The notes under the pieces were generated by a model, which was given only the letters and a program-made list of their open reading frames with translations, was not told the DNA's origin and searched no databases. A DNA stretch of 64,000 nucleotides from contig NZ_RQIH01000007.1 of the NCBI RefSeq assembly GCF_003939025.1, forward strand, positions 124,001-188,000, read 5' to 3'. Source of the DNA: Rhizobium sophoriradicis. Its GTDB lineage: Bacteria; Pseudomonadota; Alphaproteobacteria; Rhizobiales; Rhizobiaceae. Of the stretch, positions 30,614-39,377 are shown piece after piece; position 1 is the first letter of the stretch; every line of letters starts with the position of its first letter. Made by a program: the position numbers and the translations under genes.

Positions 30614-32155
30614 ATGAAGAAAATTCTTCTCGCCGGCACGATACTGCTCGGCATGGCAAGTCTCGGGCACACGCGTGACATCGTCATTGCCCAGAGTTCG
30701 GATCTGCGCAGCAGCAATCCCGGCGTCAACCGGGACGGAAATACCGATGGTGTTATCCTGCATATCGTCGAGGGCCTGGTCGGCTACAATAACAGCGGCG
30801 AGGTCAAGCCGCTGCTCGCCAAGAGCTTCGACGTCAGTGGCGACGGCCTTACATATACATTCCACCTTCGCGGCGATGCGAAATTCCACAACGGCAAGGC
30901 GTTGACGGCTGACGACGTCGTTTGGAACTGGAACCGCTATCTCAAGCCCGAGACGAAATGGACGTGCCTTTCCGATTTTGCGCCAAGTGGCGCCGCCCCC
31001 GTGACAGGTGTGAAGGCCGTTGACGCATCGACCGTCCAGATCACGCTCGAGAAGCCCTCGGCCGTTTTTTTGGGTCTGATGTCGCGTCCGGAATGCGGCT
31101 ACACGGCCATCATCTCTCCCGATTCTCTCGCTGCGGACGGCAGTTTCGTCAAACCGGTCGGGACCGGTCCGTTCATGTGGGACGAATGGAAAAAGGGCGA
31201 GTACATCCGCCTTGCCAAATTCACTGACTACATCTCGCCCGAAAATGACGGCAAGCCCGACGGGATGGTTGGCTCAAAGCGGCCTTTGGCCGACGGCATC
31301 AAGTTCATGGTCATTCCTGACGCATCCACCGTCAAGGCGGGACTGGAGTCCGGCGTCCTCGACACGGCAGAGATATCTCCGGACCTTATTCCGGAAATCA
31401 AGGCGAGCGATAAGCTGCAGCTGATCGTCGCCCGCAACAACGGCAAGAACTTGTTCTACATCCAGACGCGCGACAAGGTATTGAGCAAGCCCGGCGTGCG
31501 GCGGGCGATGGCAATGTCGCTCGACCTTGGCGAGCTTGTCGCAGCCGCCTCAAATGGAACCGGCGAGGCGAACGGCTCGATGGTGTCGCAGGATTCTGTT
31601 TATTTCGACGATACCCAGAAGCAGAGGCTACCTTACGACATCGAGGCGGCGAAGAAGGAATTGGCCGATGCCGGCTACAAGGGCGAGCCGATCACCATCA
31701 TTGCCAACAAGCGCGGCAATGTTCCAAGCTTTCCCGCCGCGGTTATGGCGCAGGCGATGATGCAGCAGGCCGGATTGAATGTGCAGATCGAAGTTCTCGA
31801 TTACGCAACGCAAGTCGACCGCCGCCGGTCCGGCAACTATCAGGTGATCTCGCAATCCGTCGCCCCGCGGCTCGACCCGGCTCTGATGTACAGCTTCTAT
31901 GTCGGCAACAAGGACAAGAATGCTTCGCTGATGTGGGACGATCCAAAGGCCGTGGAACTGATGAAGGCGGCTTACATCGAGACCGACCCGGCCAAGCGTC
32001 AAAAGATCTTCGACACGTTCCATGAGCTGATGCTGAAGGAGATGCCGGGCATTTTCCTTTACGACATGGTCGACGTGTGGGGTGCGACGAAGACGTTGAA
32101 GGGCCAGCCGGTCTGGCAGTCGAACGCCCGCCTCTGGGAAGTTTCGGTCGACTGA
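30614..32155 (+). CDS. Periplasmic peptide-type solute-binding protein (family 5)
   Basis: A 513-residue binding protein of the DppA/OppA type. The ATG at 30614 follows GAGGGTGGA; frames reaching back to 30461 overlap the hydrolase gene. Family landmarks are an N-terminal secretion signal (MKKILLAGTILLGMASLGH), EGLVGYNNSGEVKPLLAKSF, TYTFHLRGDAKFHNGKALTA and VRRAMAMSLDL. The region around the presumed signal cleavage point (GHTRD) lacks a clear A-x-A. It probably delivers the substrate to the permeases encoded just upstream. Confidence 0.92.
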   Translation: MKKILLAGTILLGMASLGHTRDIVIAQSSDLRSSNPGVNRDGNTDGVILHIVEGLVGYNNSGEVKPLLAKSFDVSGDGLTYTFHLRGDAKFHNGKALTADDVVWNWNRYLKPETKWTCLSDFAPSGAAPVTGVKAVDASTVQITLEKPSAVFLGLMSRPECGYTAIISPDSLAADGSFVKPVGTGPFMWDEWKKGEYIRLAKFTDYISPENDGKPDGMVGSKRPLADGIKFMVIPDASTVKAGLESGVLDTAEISPDLIPEIKASDKLQLIVARNNGKNLFYIQTRDKVLSKPGVRRAMAMSLDLGELVAAASNGTGEANGSMVSQDSVYFDDTQKQRLPYDIEAAKKELADAGYKGEPITIIANKRGNVPSFPAAVMAQAMMQQAGLNVQIEVLDYATQVDRRRSGNYQVISQSVAPRLDPALMYSFYVGNKDKNASLMWDDPKAVELMKAAYIETDPAKRQKIFDTFHELMLKEMPGIFLYDMVDVWGATKTLKGQPVWQSNARLWEVSVD

Positions 32156-32267
32156 AAATCTTGCGGCGCCGAGGCGGAGCGCGGCACTTGACATTGGCAA
32201 CTCGACAAGACCGGCAGGCTCGCCTGCCGGACCGATATCTCATGCCTGAAGAAAGCAAGGATAAGCG

Positions 32268-33713
32268 ATGAGCAAAGAAGCATTGGACGAGATCGTTTCG
32301 GCGATCGAGCGTATGCGGCCCGCCTGCGAGGTGCTGAGCGACAGGATTTGGGATCTAGCCGAACTGAAATTCGAGGAGAAGGGCTCTTCCGGTCTGCTGG
32401 CAAAGGCCCTTGAGGAGGAGGGCTTTGCTGTGCGTCGCGGCGTTGCCGACATCGAGACCGCCTTTATCGCAGAAGCGGGCGCGGGCAAGCCGATCATCGC
32501 ATTTCTTGGGGAATTCGACGCACTTGCCGGCATGAGCCAGGTTGCAGGCATCGCCGAGCAGCGTGCGGTTACGACTGGCGCGACCGGACATGGCTGCGGT
32601 CACAATCTTCTGGGCGTCGGGTCGTTGATGGCGGCCGTCGCGCTAGCCAACTATCTAAACGACAAAGGCATTTCCGGAACCGTCCGTTACTATGGTTGCC
32701 CGGGCGAAGAAGGAGGCTCGGGCAAGACCTTTATGGTGCGTGCGGGAGCGTTCGACGACGTGGACGCGGCGCTCACCTGGCATCCCGCACCGTTCAACGG
32801 TGTCCGCTCCACAAACAATCTTGCGGTGCTAGAATATTATTACCGCTTCAAGGGCGTTGCGGCCCACGCTTCCAATGCTGCGCATCTCGGCCGGTCCGCC
32901 CTCGATGCTGTCGAGCTTATGAATGTCGGCGTCAATTTCCTGCGCGAACACATGCCACAGGACTGCCGAGTGCATTATGCCATTACCGATGCCGGCGGCC
33001 GGGCTGCCAATGTCGTGCAGGCGCAGGCCGAGGTGCTTTATCTCATCAGGGCGCCGGACATGCCACAGGCTCTCAATCTCGCCGCGCGCGTGGAAAAAGT
33101 CGCGCGCGGCGCCGCGATGATGACGGAGACCGACGTGGAGATCGTCTTCGATACGGCTTCCACGAACCTTCTCCCGAATATTACGCTGGAAACGACGATG
33201 CATGAAAACATGATGGCGCTCGGCCCCGTCGCCTTCGACGAAACCGATATCGCCTTTGCGCGTCGCATCCAGAAGACGTTTACCGACGAAGCCATCGCCA
33301 GCAGCATCAGGCTGTATCAGATCGGGCGCGACGTTTTCTCCGCTGCCAAGATCGATGGCGCGATGCCGCTCCATCTCGGGCTGCGGCATTTCGAGGGCCA
33401 TTCGCACTTTCGGGCGGGCTCGACCGATGTGGGCGATGTGAGCTGGGTGACCCCCACGGCCCAATGCTGGGCTCCTGCCTGGGCCATCGGCACCAACCCG
33501 CATACATGGCAGGTCGTTGCGCAAGGAAAGGCGCCCGCTGCGCATAAGGCCATGGCGCATGCAGCCAAGGCTCTCGCCCTGACCGGTCTTTCCCTGGTGA
33601 AATCACCGGAGCTGATGAAGGCGGCCAAGGCCGAATGGATGGAGAAGACCGGTGGAAAGCCTTACATCTGCCCGATCCCGACGGATGTGATGCCGGGAGC
33701 GGTGAGCAGCTGA
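32268..33713 (+). CDS. M20-family amidohydrolase, AbgB-like
   Basis: A 481-residue metallo-amidohydrolase most like aminobenzoyl-glutamate hydrolase subunit B and other M20D enzymes. Metal-site motifs are GHGCGHN near 107-113 and PGEEGGSGK near 145. No signal peptide is visible. It lies 112 bp after the binding protein gene and ends the cluster. It probably hydrolyses an N-acyl or amide bond of the transported compound. AbgB normally works with a partner AbgA, which is absent here, so the true substrate may differ. Confidence 0.88.
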   Translation: MSKEALDEIVSAIERMRPACEVLSDRIWDLAELKFEEKGSSGLLAKALEEEGFAVRRGVADIETAFIAEAGAGKPIIAFLGEFDALAGMSQVAGIAEQRAVTTGATGHGCGHNLLGVGSLMAAVALANYLNDKGISGTVRYYGCPGEEGGSGKTFMVRAGAFDDVDAALTWHPAPFNGVRSTNNLAVLEYYYRFKGVAAHASNAAHLGRSALDAVELMNVGVNFLREHMPQDCRVHYAITDAGGRAANVVQAQAEVLYLIRAPDMPQALNLAARVEKVARGAAMMTETDVEIVFDTASTNLLPNITLETTMHENMMALGPVAFDETDIAFARRIQKTFTDEAIASSIRLYQIGRDVFSAAKIDGAMPLHLGLRHFEGHSHFRAGSTDVGDVSWVTPTAQCWAPAWAIGTNPHTWQVVAQGKAPAAHKAMAHAAKALALTGLSLVKSPELMKAAKAEWMEKTGGKPYICPIPTDVMPGAVSS

Positions 33714-33969
33714 AAGCAACACGGCGGATCCGCCGCGCGGGCAATTACGGCAAAAAAGTGTCCTTTCCTCCTGGATATCTTGCCGATGTCAGCTAAATGA
33801 CAGCTTGTTGTGGTGGCTTTGGCTACTTCTTCTCCGTGGAGGCGGAGAACTGAAGTCTTGGGAGGTCTTCCGTTCGTCATTCAGGACAATTGTGTCCGCC
33901 GGCCGGCTACCCTCCCGATTCCCTGGAGAATAACAGGCGGCGCGCTCAGCCGCCCACGGAGGACACATC
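33714..33969 (+). promoter_or_regulatory. Leader and promoter region of tctCBA
   Basis: A 256-bp gap with three small perfect hairpins on the plus strand: ttctccg/cggagaa at 33830-33849, ggaca/tgtcc at 33884-33897, and ggcggc/gccgcc at 33936-33954. The last one ends four bases before the GGAGGA ribosome site of tctC. No T-run follows any of them, so they are not classic terminators. Control of translation is possible but unproven. Confidence 0.4.
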
Positions 33970-34914
33970 GTGAAGCATACGTTCATCGCAACCATTATCG
34001 CAGCGGCCATCGCGCTGCCGGCCTATGCGGCCGACTACACCATCATCGCGCCGGCCGCTCCCGGCGGCGGCTGGGACCAGACGGCCCGCTCGCTGCAGAC
34101 CGCGCTGCAGCAGGAGAAGATCTCCGGCAACGTGCAGGTCCAGAACGTTCCCGGCGCCGGTGGCACTATCGGGCTGGCGCAGTTCAGCAGCCAGGCTGCC
34201 GGCAACCCGAACTCGCTGATCGTCGGCGGCTATGTCATGGTCGGCGCCATCCTCACCAACAAGTCGCCGGTGACCCTCAAGGACGTTACGCCGATCGCCC
34301 GCCTTACCGGCGAATACGAGGCCGTCGTTGTTCCCGCCTCGTCCGATATCAAGACCATGGCCGATCTGGTCGCGGCGCTGAAGAAGGATCCGGGCTCGGT
34401 TTCCTGGGGCGGCGGTTCGGCCGGGGGCACCGACCACATCACCGTCGGTCTGATCGCCAAGGCAGCCGGTGTAGACCCGACCAAAATCAACTATGTCGCC
34501 TTTTCCGGCGGCGGCGAGGCGCTTGCAGCCATTCTCGGCAGCCAGGTCACTGCCGGAGTATCGAGCTACAGCGAGTTCGAATCGCAGGTGAAAGCGGGCA
34601 CGCTGCGTCTTCTTGCCGTGTCGAGCGACAAGCGTATCGACGGCGTTGATGCCCCGACGCTGAAGGAAGCCGGCACCGATGTCAGCATTCAGAACTGGCG
34701 CATGGTTGCCGCTGCTCCTGGCCTGTCGGCAGAGCAGGTCGCGGCCATCACCTCCGATTTCGAGAAACTGCACGGCTCCGCCACCTGGCAGGAAATTCTG
34801 AAGACCAAGGGCTGGGCCGACACCTATCTGTCCGGCGACGCGTTCAAGGCGCAGCTTGAAAAGGATGTCGCTGCCACTGAAGGCATTCTCAAAGAGATCG
34901 GACTTGTTCAATGA
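33970..34914 (+). CDS. tctC: Tripartite tricarboxylate transporter binding protein
   Basis: Periplasmic receptor of 314 residues (Bug/TctC family) that captures carboxylates for TctAB. It starts with GTG at 33970 after GGAGGACACATC. A signal peptide of about 20 residues ends AYA before ADYTII. Family segments are APAAPGGGWDQTARSLQ, VQNVPGAGGTIGLAQF and INYVAFSGGGEALAAILGSQV. It overlaps tctB by 4 bp. Confidence 0.94.
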   Translation: MKHTFIATIIAAAIALPAYAADYTIIAPAAPGGGWDQTARSLQTALQQEKISGNVQVQNVPGAGGTIGLAQFSSQAAGNPNSLIVGGYVMVGAILTNKSPVTLKDVTPIARLTGEYEAVVVPASSDIKTMADLVAALKKDPGSVSWGGGSAGGTDHITVGLIAKAAGVDPTKINYVAFSGGGEALAAILGSQVTAGVSSYSEFESQVKAGTLRLLAVSSDKRIDGVDAPTLKEAGTDVSIQNWRMVAAAPGLSAEQVAAITSDFEKLHGSATWQEILKTKGWADTYLSGDAFKAQLEKDVAATEGILKEIGLVQ

Positions 34915-35399
34915 GCGGGGATAACTCCTCGGCAACCACGCGCCGCCCTGATTGGGCGGCGTTCATCATTGCCGCTTTCCTCTTTGTTGTCGCCGGCGTG
35001 ATGTTCTGGGATGCATCGCATCTGAAGACAATCGCGCAGTATGACCGCATCGGCCCGGCAACGATGCCCCAAGTGGTGGCCTTCGGCCTCTTCTGTCTTG
35101 GGATCTGGACCATCGCCGAAGCTTGGCGCGGCGAGTTTCCGGAACGCGATCGGCAGGAAGTGGCGCCCGTCATCTGGATCATTGCCGGTCTTGTCGGACA
35201 GATGCTGCTTCTGCGTCTTGCCGGCTTCTCGATCGCCACCGGTCTGCTGTTTGCATTCACTGCACGCGGTTTCGGCAAGCGGAAGCTCTGGATCTCGCTG
35301 CCGTTCGGCATCGTCTTCAGCTTCGTCGTCTGGGCGATCTTCTCGCAGCTGCTGCAGCTGACGCTGCCGGCCGGCCCGCTCGAACGCCTGTTCTTCTGA
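34911..35399 (+). CDS. tctB: Tripartite tricarboxylate transporter small membrane subunit
   Basis: A 162-residue membrane protein with four predicted helices (for example [16 protein letters not shown] and [18 protein letters not shown]). TctB proteins are poorly conserved, so the call rests on size, topology and position between tctC and tctA. Its start overlaps tctC by 4 bp. Confidence 0.88.
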   Translation: MSGDNSSATTRRPDWAAFIIAAFLFVVAGVMFWDASHLKTIAQYDRIGPATMPQVVAFGLFCLGIWTIAEAWRGEFPERDRQEVAPVIWIIAGLVGQMLLLRLAGFSIATGLLFAFTARGFGKRKLWISLPFGIVFSFVVWAIFSQLLQLTLPAGPLERLFF

Positions 35400-35482
35400 C
35401 GGCGCGCGCTGTCAGCACTTTTTATTTTTGCGCAGTGCCGGATCGCGTAACGCACGGCCGGGAACGCGCTTGGGATATCAAG

Positions 35483-37000
35483 ATGAGCACATTCGAATTC
35501 CTATGGCAGGGGATCATGGTTGCGATGCAGCCGATGAACCTGGTTTATGCGCTGGTCGGCGTGACGCTCGGCACTGCCGTCGGCGTGCTGCCCGGCATCG
35601 GACCCGCACTCACCGTGGCGCTGCTGCTGCCCGCCACCTATAAGCTCGACCCCGGCGGTTCGCTGATCATGTTCGCCGGCATTTATTACGGCGGCATGTA
35701 TGGCGGCTCGACCACCTCGATCCTCTTGAATACACCGGGAGAAAGCGCCTCGATCGTCACCGCGCTCGAGGGCAATAAGATGGCGCGCGCCGGGCGCGGC
35801 GGGCCGGCGCTGGCGACAGCGGCGATCGGCTCCTTCGTCGCCGGGTTGCTCGCCACACTCGGGCTCGCCTTCATCGCGCCCTATATCGTCAAGCTGGCGC
35901 TGGTCTTCGGGCCGCGTGAATATTTCGCACTGATGGTGCTCGCCTTCGTCACCGTCTCCTCGGCTTTCGGCGATTCGGCACTGCGGGGGCTGACCTCGCT
36001 GTTCATCGGCTTTGCGCTCGCCATGGTCGGCATCGACCAGCAGACAGGGCAGGCGCGGCTTTCCTTCGGCATACCAGATCTGCTTGACGGTATCGAGGTG
36101 ACGACGCTCGCGGTGGCGATGTTCGCGATCGGCGAGACGCTTTATATCGCCGCGCAGGGCAACCGCCTTGCGGACAAGGTCGAGGCCGTGAGGGGCTCTC
36201 TGTGGATGAACGCGCAGGACTGGGCGCGCTCGTGGAAAGCCTGGCTGCGCGGCGCGGCGATCGGCTTTCCGATCGGCGCCATGCCGGCGGGCGGTGCCGA
36301 AATCGGCACCTTCCTGTCCTATGCGACGGAAAAACGGCTGGCGAAGAACCCCGAGGAGTTCGGCCATGGCGCGATCGAAGGCGTGGCCGGTCCGGAGGCA
36401 GCGAACAACGCATCTGCGGCCGGGACGCTGGTGCCGCTGCTGACGCTCGGTCTGCCGACGACGGCGACGGCGGCGATCATGCTGGCCGGCTTCCAGCAAT
36501 ACGGCCTGCAGCCCGGGCCATTGTTGTTTGCCACCAACCCGCAGCTCGTCTGGGGCCTGATCGCCAGCCTGCTCATCGCCAATGCCATGCTCCTGGTCTT
36601 GAACCTGCCGCTGATCGGCCTCTGGGTGCGGCTGCTGACCATTCCAAAGCCGTGGCTCTATGCGGGCATCTTGCTGTTTGCGACGCTCGGGACGATCGGC
36701 GCCAACCCGTCGGTGTTCGAACTCGGCATGCTGCTGGCTTTCGGCCTGCTCGGCTACGTGATGCGGCTCTTCGGCTATCCGATTGCGCCGACGGTCGTCG
36801 GCCTGATCCTCGGGCCGCTGGCCGAACAACAGTTGCGCCGGGCACTGGCGATCAGCCAGGGCGACGTCACGACCCTCGTCATGTCGCCGATCGCAGCCGG
36901 TCTGCTCGTTGTCGCCGCAGCCGCCTTCCTCATCCCGCTGATCCTGCGGCTGCGCGGCCGGGGACAGGTGCTTGCGCAGCTGGCCGCAAACGAAGACTAA
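35483..37000 (+). CDS. tctA: Tripartite tricarboxylate transporter large permease
   Basis: A 505-residue inner-membrane protein with about 11-12 helices. Hallmarks of TctA are [20 protein letters not shown] near 30, [20 protein letters not shown] near 70 and [20 protein letters not shown] near 270. I placed the start at the ATG at 35483; frames back to 35123 lie over tctB. A good terminator follows at 37025. Confidence 0.95.
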   Translation: MSTFEFLWQGIMVAMQPMNLVYALVGVTLGTAVGVLPGIGPALTVALLLPATYKLDPGGSLIMFAGIYYGGMYGGSTTSILLNTPGESASIVTALEGNKMARAGRGGPALATAAIGSFVAGLLATLGLAFIAPYIVKLALVFGPREYFALMVLAFVTVSSAFGDSALRGLTSLFIGFALAMVGIDQQTGQARLSFGIPDLLDGIEVTTLAVAMFAIGETLYIAAQGNRLADKVEAVRGSLWMNAQDWARSWKAWLRGAAIGFPIGAMPAGGAEIGTFLSYATEKRLAKNPEEFGHGAIEGVAGPEAANNASAAGTLVPLLTLGLPTTATAAIMLAGFQQYGLQPGPLLFATNPQLVWGLIASLLIANAMLLVLNLPLIGLWVRLLTIPKPWLYAGILLFATLGTIGANPSVFELGMLLAFGLLGYVMRLFGYPIAPTVVGLILGPLAEQQLRRALAISQGDVTTLVMSPIAAGLLVVAAAAFLIPLILRLRGRGQVLAQLAANED

Positions 37001-37024
37001 AAAGACAAACTTACCCCTGCCTCA

Positions 37025-37062
37025 AGGCCGGCCATGGAGACATGCGCCGGCCTCTTCTTTTT
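37025..37062 (+). terminator. Rho-independent terminator after tctA
   Basis: An 8-bp GC-rich stem, aggccggc (37025-37032) pairing with gccggcct (37046-37053), followed by cttcttttt. It lies 25 bp past the tctA stop. Confidence 0.85.
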
Positions 37063-37152
37063 GCATAGCTGAGGTGATTTTACGTGCATTGTGGATCGGT
37101 CCGTGCGCTGCCATCTATCAGTGGTCAATCATAGAGAAAGAGGAAAAGGACA

Positions 37153-37323
37153 ATGTCCGCCATCCGTAATTCAATCCGTGCCGGCTTTCTGGGCCGGGCA
37201 TTTGCTACGCTGAGCGCCGCAAATGCCGTCAGTGCCGCTGTCGAAGCCGGTCGCCGTCCGCGCGCCCGTGACCTTCAGGATCTTGGCATCGACCCGGCCT
37301 CCTTCGGTCAGGTCATCCGTTAA
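37153..37323 (+). CDS. Small DUF1127-family protein
   Basis: A 56-residue basic protein starting at the ATG at 37153 after GAGGAAAAGGACA. The C-terminal part (ARDLQDLGIDPASF) matches the DUF1127/YjiS-like pattern in which an R-x-L-x-D-L/I-G-I segment ends the protein. Small DUF1127 proteins are abundant in Rhizobium and Agrobacterium, and several bind RNA or affect phosphate and carbon metabolism; the role of this one is not known. It stands alone between two terminators. Confidence 0.8.
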   Translation: MSAIRNSIRAGFLGRAFATLSAANAVSAAVEAGRRPRARDLQDLGIDPASFGQVIR

Positions 37324-37350
37324 GCCTTGCACGGCATGCACGAATGAAAC

Positions 37351-37384
37351 AGCCCGCAACCGGTTGGTAGCGGGCTTTATTTTG
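37351..37384 (+). terminator. Rho-independent terminator after the DUF1127 gene
   Basis: Stem agcccgc (37351-37357) with gcgggct (37370-37376), then ttattttg. It may also serve the DUF475 gene, which ends at 37439 on the other strand. Confidence 0.8.
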
Positions 37385-37438
37385 TCCGACTGACAGCCGC
37401 AACGCTGAAGCGCGTTGCGACCTCAATCAAATGCCGCG

Positions 37439-38530
37439 TCAGGCGTGCAGTTCTTCTCGGTTACTGGCGTGATCTTCCACCCGTACGCGCCTGTTGTGGC
37501 GGATGGACGACCAGAGCGACAGGCCGATCAGGACCGCGCCGCCGAGGCCGGTGATTACCTCGGGAATATGCACCAGGGTCTGCGCATACATGATCACCGA
37601 GAGGATCAGGATGGCGTAGAAGGCGCCATGTTCGAGGTAGCGGTATTCGGCAAGCGTTCCCTTTTCCACCAGCATGATCGTCATCGAGCGCACATACATG
37701 GCGCCGATGCCGAGGCCGATGGCGATGACAAACAGGTTCTGCGTCAAAGCGAAGGCGCCGATGACCCCGTCGAAGGAGAAGCTGGCATCCAGCACCTCCA
37801 GATAGATGAAGGCACCGAGGCCGCCCTTGGCGGCAGCGCTCATCGTCTGCTGCGACGCATCGAGCAGTTCGCCGACGACCTCGACCGCGAGGAAGGTGAG
37901 CAGGCCGTAAATGGCGCAATGGACGAAGACGCTGGCTTCCTCGCCGCCGATCAGCCAGGAGAACACAAGCATCAGCGCCAGCACGAAGGCGATTTCAATG
38001 CCCCTGATGGTGGCCGAGCGCGCCATCACCTTTTCCAGGCCGCGAAGCCAATGGATCTTCTTCTCGTGGTCGAAGAAATAGCTGAGGCCGACCATCATCA
38101 GGAAGGTGCCGCCGAAGGCTGCGATCGGCAGATGCGCATCGTTCATGATGCGGGCATATTCAGCGGGTTCGCGGGCAGCCAGCACCAGCGCGTCCCAGGG
38201 GCCGATCCGCGCCGCGATGGCGACGATCGCCAGCGGAAAGACGATGCGCATGCCGAAGACGGCAATGATGATGCCCCAGGTAAGGAATCGGTGCTGCCAG
38301 ACCGGCGTCATCTCCTTCAGCTTGTTGGCATTGACGATGGCATTGTCGAAGGAGAGTGAAATCTCCAGCACCGCAAGCACGGCACAGATGAAGAAGACGG
38401 TCGCCATGCCGCCGATCGTGCCTGTTGTCTGCCATCCGAGCACGGCGCCGAGAACGAGACCTAGGGCAGTGACGATGAACGCCCAGCGAAAATAGCTGAG
38501 CGAGGATTTATCGGTCCCGATCTGATTCAT
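37439..38530 (-). CDS. DUF475 / TerC-like integral membrane protein
   Basis: A 363-residue membrane protein with about 9-10 helices. The start is the ATG at 38530, with GAGGTG 6 bases upstream; the ORF extends to 38815 but that part is leader RNA. Intramembrane acidic residues (LEISLSFDNAIVNANKLKEM near 55-75 and LEVLDASFSFDGVIGAFAL near 235) repeat the same E-x-S-x-S-F-D pattern typical of TerC/DUF475 proteins. TerC relatives handle metal ions, often manganese, for proteins in transit through the membrane; the ligand here is unknown. It is preceded by a structured leader described separately. Confidence 0.88.
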   Translation of the reverse strand: MNQIGTDKSSLSYFRWAFIVTALGLVLGAVLGWQTTGTIGGMATVFFICAVLAVLEISLSFDNAIVNANKLKEMTPVWQHRFLTWGIIIAVFGMRIVFPLAIVAIAARIGPWDALVLAAREPAEYARIMNDAHLPIAAFGGTFLMMVGLSYFFDHEKKIHWLRGLEKVMARSATIRGIEIAFVLALMLVFSWLIGGEEASVFVHCAIYGLLTFLAVEVVGELLDASQQTMSAAAKGGLGAFIYLEVLDASFSFDGVIGAFALTQNLFVIAIGLGIGAMYVRSMTIMLVEKGTLAEYRYLEHGAFYAILILSVIMYAQTLVHIPEVITGLGGAVLIGLSLWSSIRHNRRVRVEDHASNREELHA

Positions 38531-38635
38531 GGCCGCACCTCGCGGCCGCAAACCTTGCTGGGAAGGGTGAAGAGGGAAAAACGAAGCACGCCACAATAGG
38601 CATGCGGATAAGGCATGGTGAGCTTTTTCATCGAT

Positions 38636-38754
38636 GAAAAATCCGCCGGCTGAGCTGCAGGCGGTACCGACATCACGAGAGCGCCGTAAAAACTCTCGCC
38701 AGAGGGGCCCGGCACCAATGTTCCCCGCAGCCGATGTCTGGGAGGCTGCGGGAT
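38636..38754 (-). ncRNA. Structured leader RNA with terminator, upstream of the DUF475 gene
   Basis: On the minus strand the leader folds into three hairpins. The first is cgcagcc/ggctgcg (38750-38744 with 38732-38726). The second is cgagag/ctctcg (38698-38693 with 38681-38676), with a loop containing ACGG. The third is ccgcc/ggcgg (38664-38660 with 38647-38643), followed by attttt, a terminator shape about 100 bp before the start codon. GACATC in the loop of the first hairpin (38738-38733) is complementary to GATGTC (38674-38669) just before the terminator, so a pseudoknot or switch is possible. It does not contain the yybP-ykoY core. Candidate attenuator or riboswitch. Confidence 0.5.
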
Positions 38755-38760
38755 ATGCCC

Positions 38761-38788
38761 TAGGTAATGAACTTCCCAAACCAGTCAA
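38761..38788 (-). promoter_or_regulatory. Predicted sigma-70 promoter of the DUF475 leader
   Basis: On the minus strand TTGACT (38788-38783) and TACCTA (38766-38761) are separated by 16 bases. Transcription would start near 38754, directly before the first leader hairpin. Confidence 0.5.
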
Positions 38789-38875
38789 GCCCAATCGCGA
38801 CACAGAAATCGGCATTTTTTAGGGAACCATCCGGCCCCCCGCCCGTTAGACTTCGGTTGAGCTTGAAGGAGGCCG

Positions 38876-39094
38876 ATGATGCACACCTCGACCCATGTTC
38901 CTGACAAACGCACGGAAGCGTCCGACCGCATGAAGCGGGCAAGGCCGAACCGCATGCAGAAAGCGCAGGTGCTGCCGCCGCATCATGTCGACCTGACCCT
39001 GACGCCCGGCGTCATCCACGACATTCATGTGCCGGCCCATGTGACCGGTGCCGACCTCTCCAAGGGCGGCCCCGACATCAAAAGCAAAAAATGA
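38876..39094 (+). CDS. Small hypothetical protein (72 aa)
   Basis: A basic 72-residue protein beginning MMHTSTHVPDKR. It has one of the best ribosome sites in the window, AAGGAGG at 38866-38872; the ATG at 38879 is an alternative start. There is no signal peptide or membrane helix. I do not recognise a family. The middle segment LPPHHVDLTLTPGVIHDIHVP is His/Pro-rich. It is followed 46 bp later by another small gene and then a terminator, so the two may form a mini-operon. Confidence 0.65.
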   Translation: MMHTSTHVPDKRTEASDRMKRARPNRMQKAQVLPPHHVDLTLTPGVIHDIHVPAHVTGADLSKGGPDIKSKK

Positions 39095-39140
39095 AGCTGC
39101 CCTTTGGCACTCCGGCAAATCGAAAGAGGATAAGAAGCAT

Positions 39141-39320
39141 ATGACTGTGAACTTTGTGCCCCGCGATATCTTCATCCGGCACGAAAATGAATGGAAGGCC
39201 GTTCGTGAAGCGGCCGACGAACGCATCGATATCGGCAAGCGCCAGCGACCGTTCGGCACATCCGGCAATCACCCGGCATCGGTTGGGAAAGGCGATGCTT
39301 CGGCCGCACGATCCGAGTAG
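39141..39320 (+). CDS. Small hypothetical protein (59 aa)
   Basis: A charged, soluble 59-residue protein beginning MTVNFVPRDIFIRHENEW. An AAGAGGA stretch lies about 11 bases before the ATG at 39141. It is not recognised. It is placed between the 72-residue small gene and a strong terminator 26 bp after its stop, which supports expression. Confidence 0.55.
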   Translation: MTVNFVPRDIFIRHENEWKAVREAADERIDIGKRQRPFGTSGNHPASVGKGDASAARSE

Positions 39321-39346
39321 GCAGCAGACAATAATCTCAGCATGGG

Positions 39347-39372
39347 CGCCCGGCATGAAGCCGGGCGTTTTG
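39347..39372 (+). terminator. Rho-independent terminator of the small-gene pair
   Basis: Perfect 8-bp stem cgcccggc (39347-39354) with gccgggcg (39360-39367), loop atgaa, then ttttgctt. It is also close to the stop of the mgtC-like gene on the other strand. Confidence 0.85.
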
Positions 39373-39377
39373 CTTGT

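Noticed and set aside
35501..36829. A 442-codon minus-strand frame across tctA
   Set aside because: Composition rich in His/Arg/Gln and opposite to a clear membrane transporter; treated as a shadow.
38636..38754. yybP-ykoY manganese riboswitch before the DUF475 gene
   Set aside because: The expected GGGGAGUAG core and its partner loop are not present, so I list it only as an unassigned leader.
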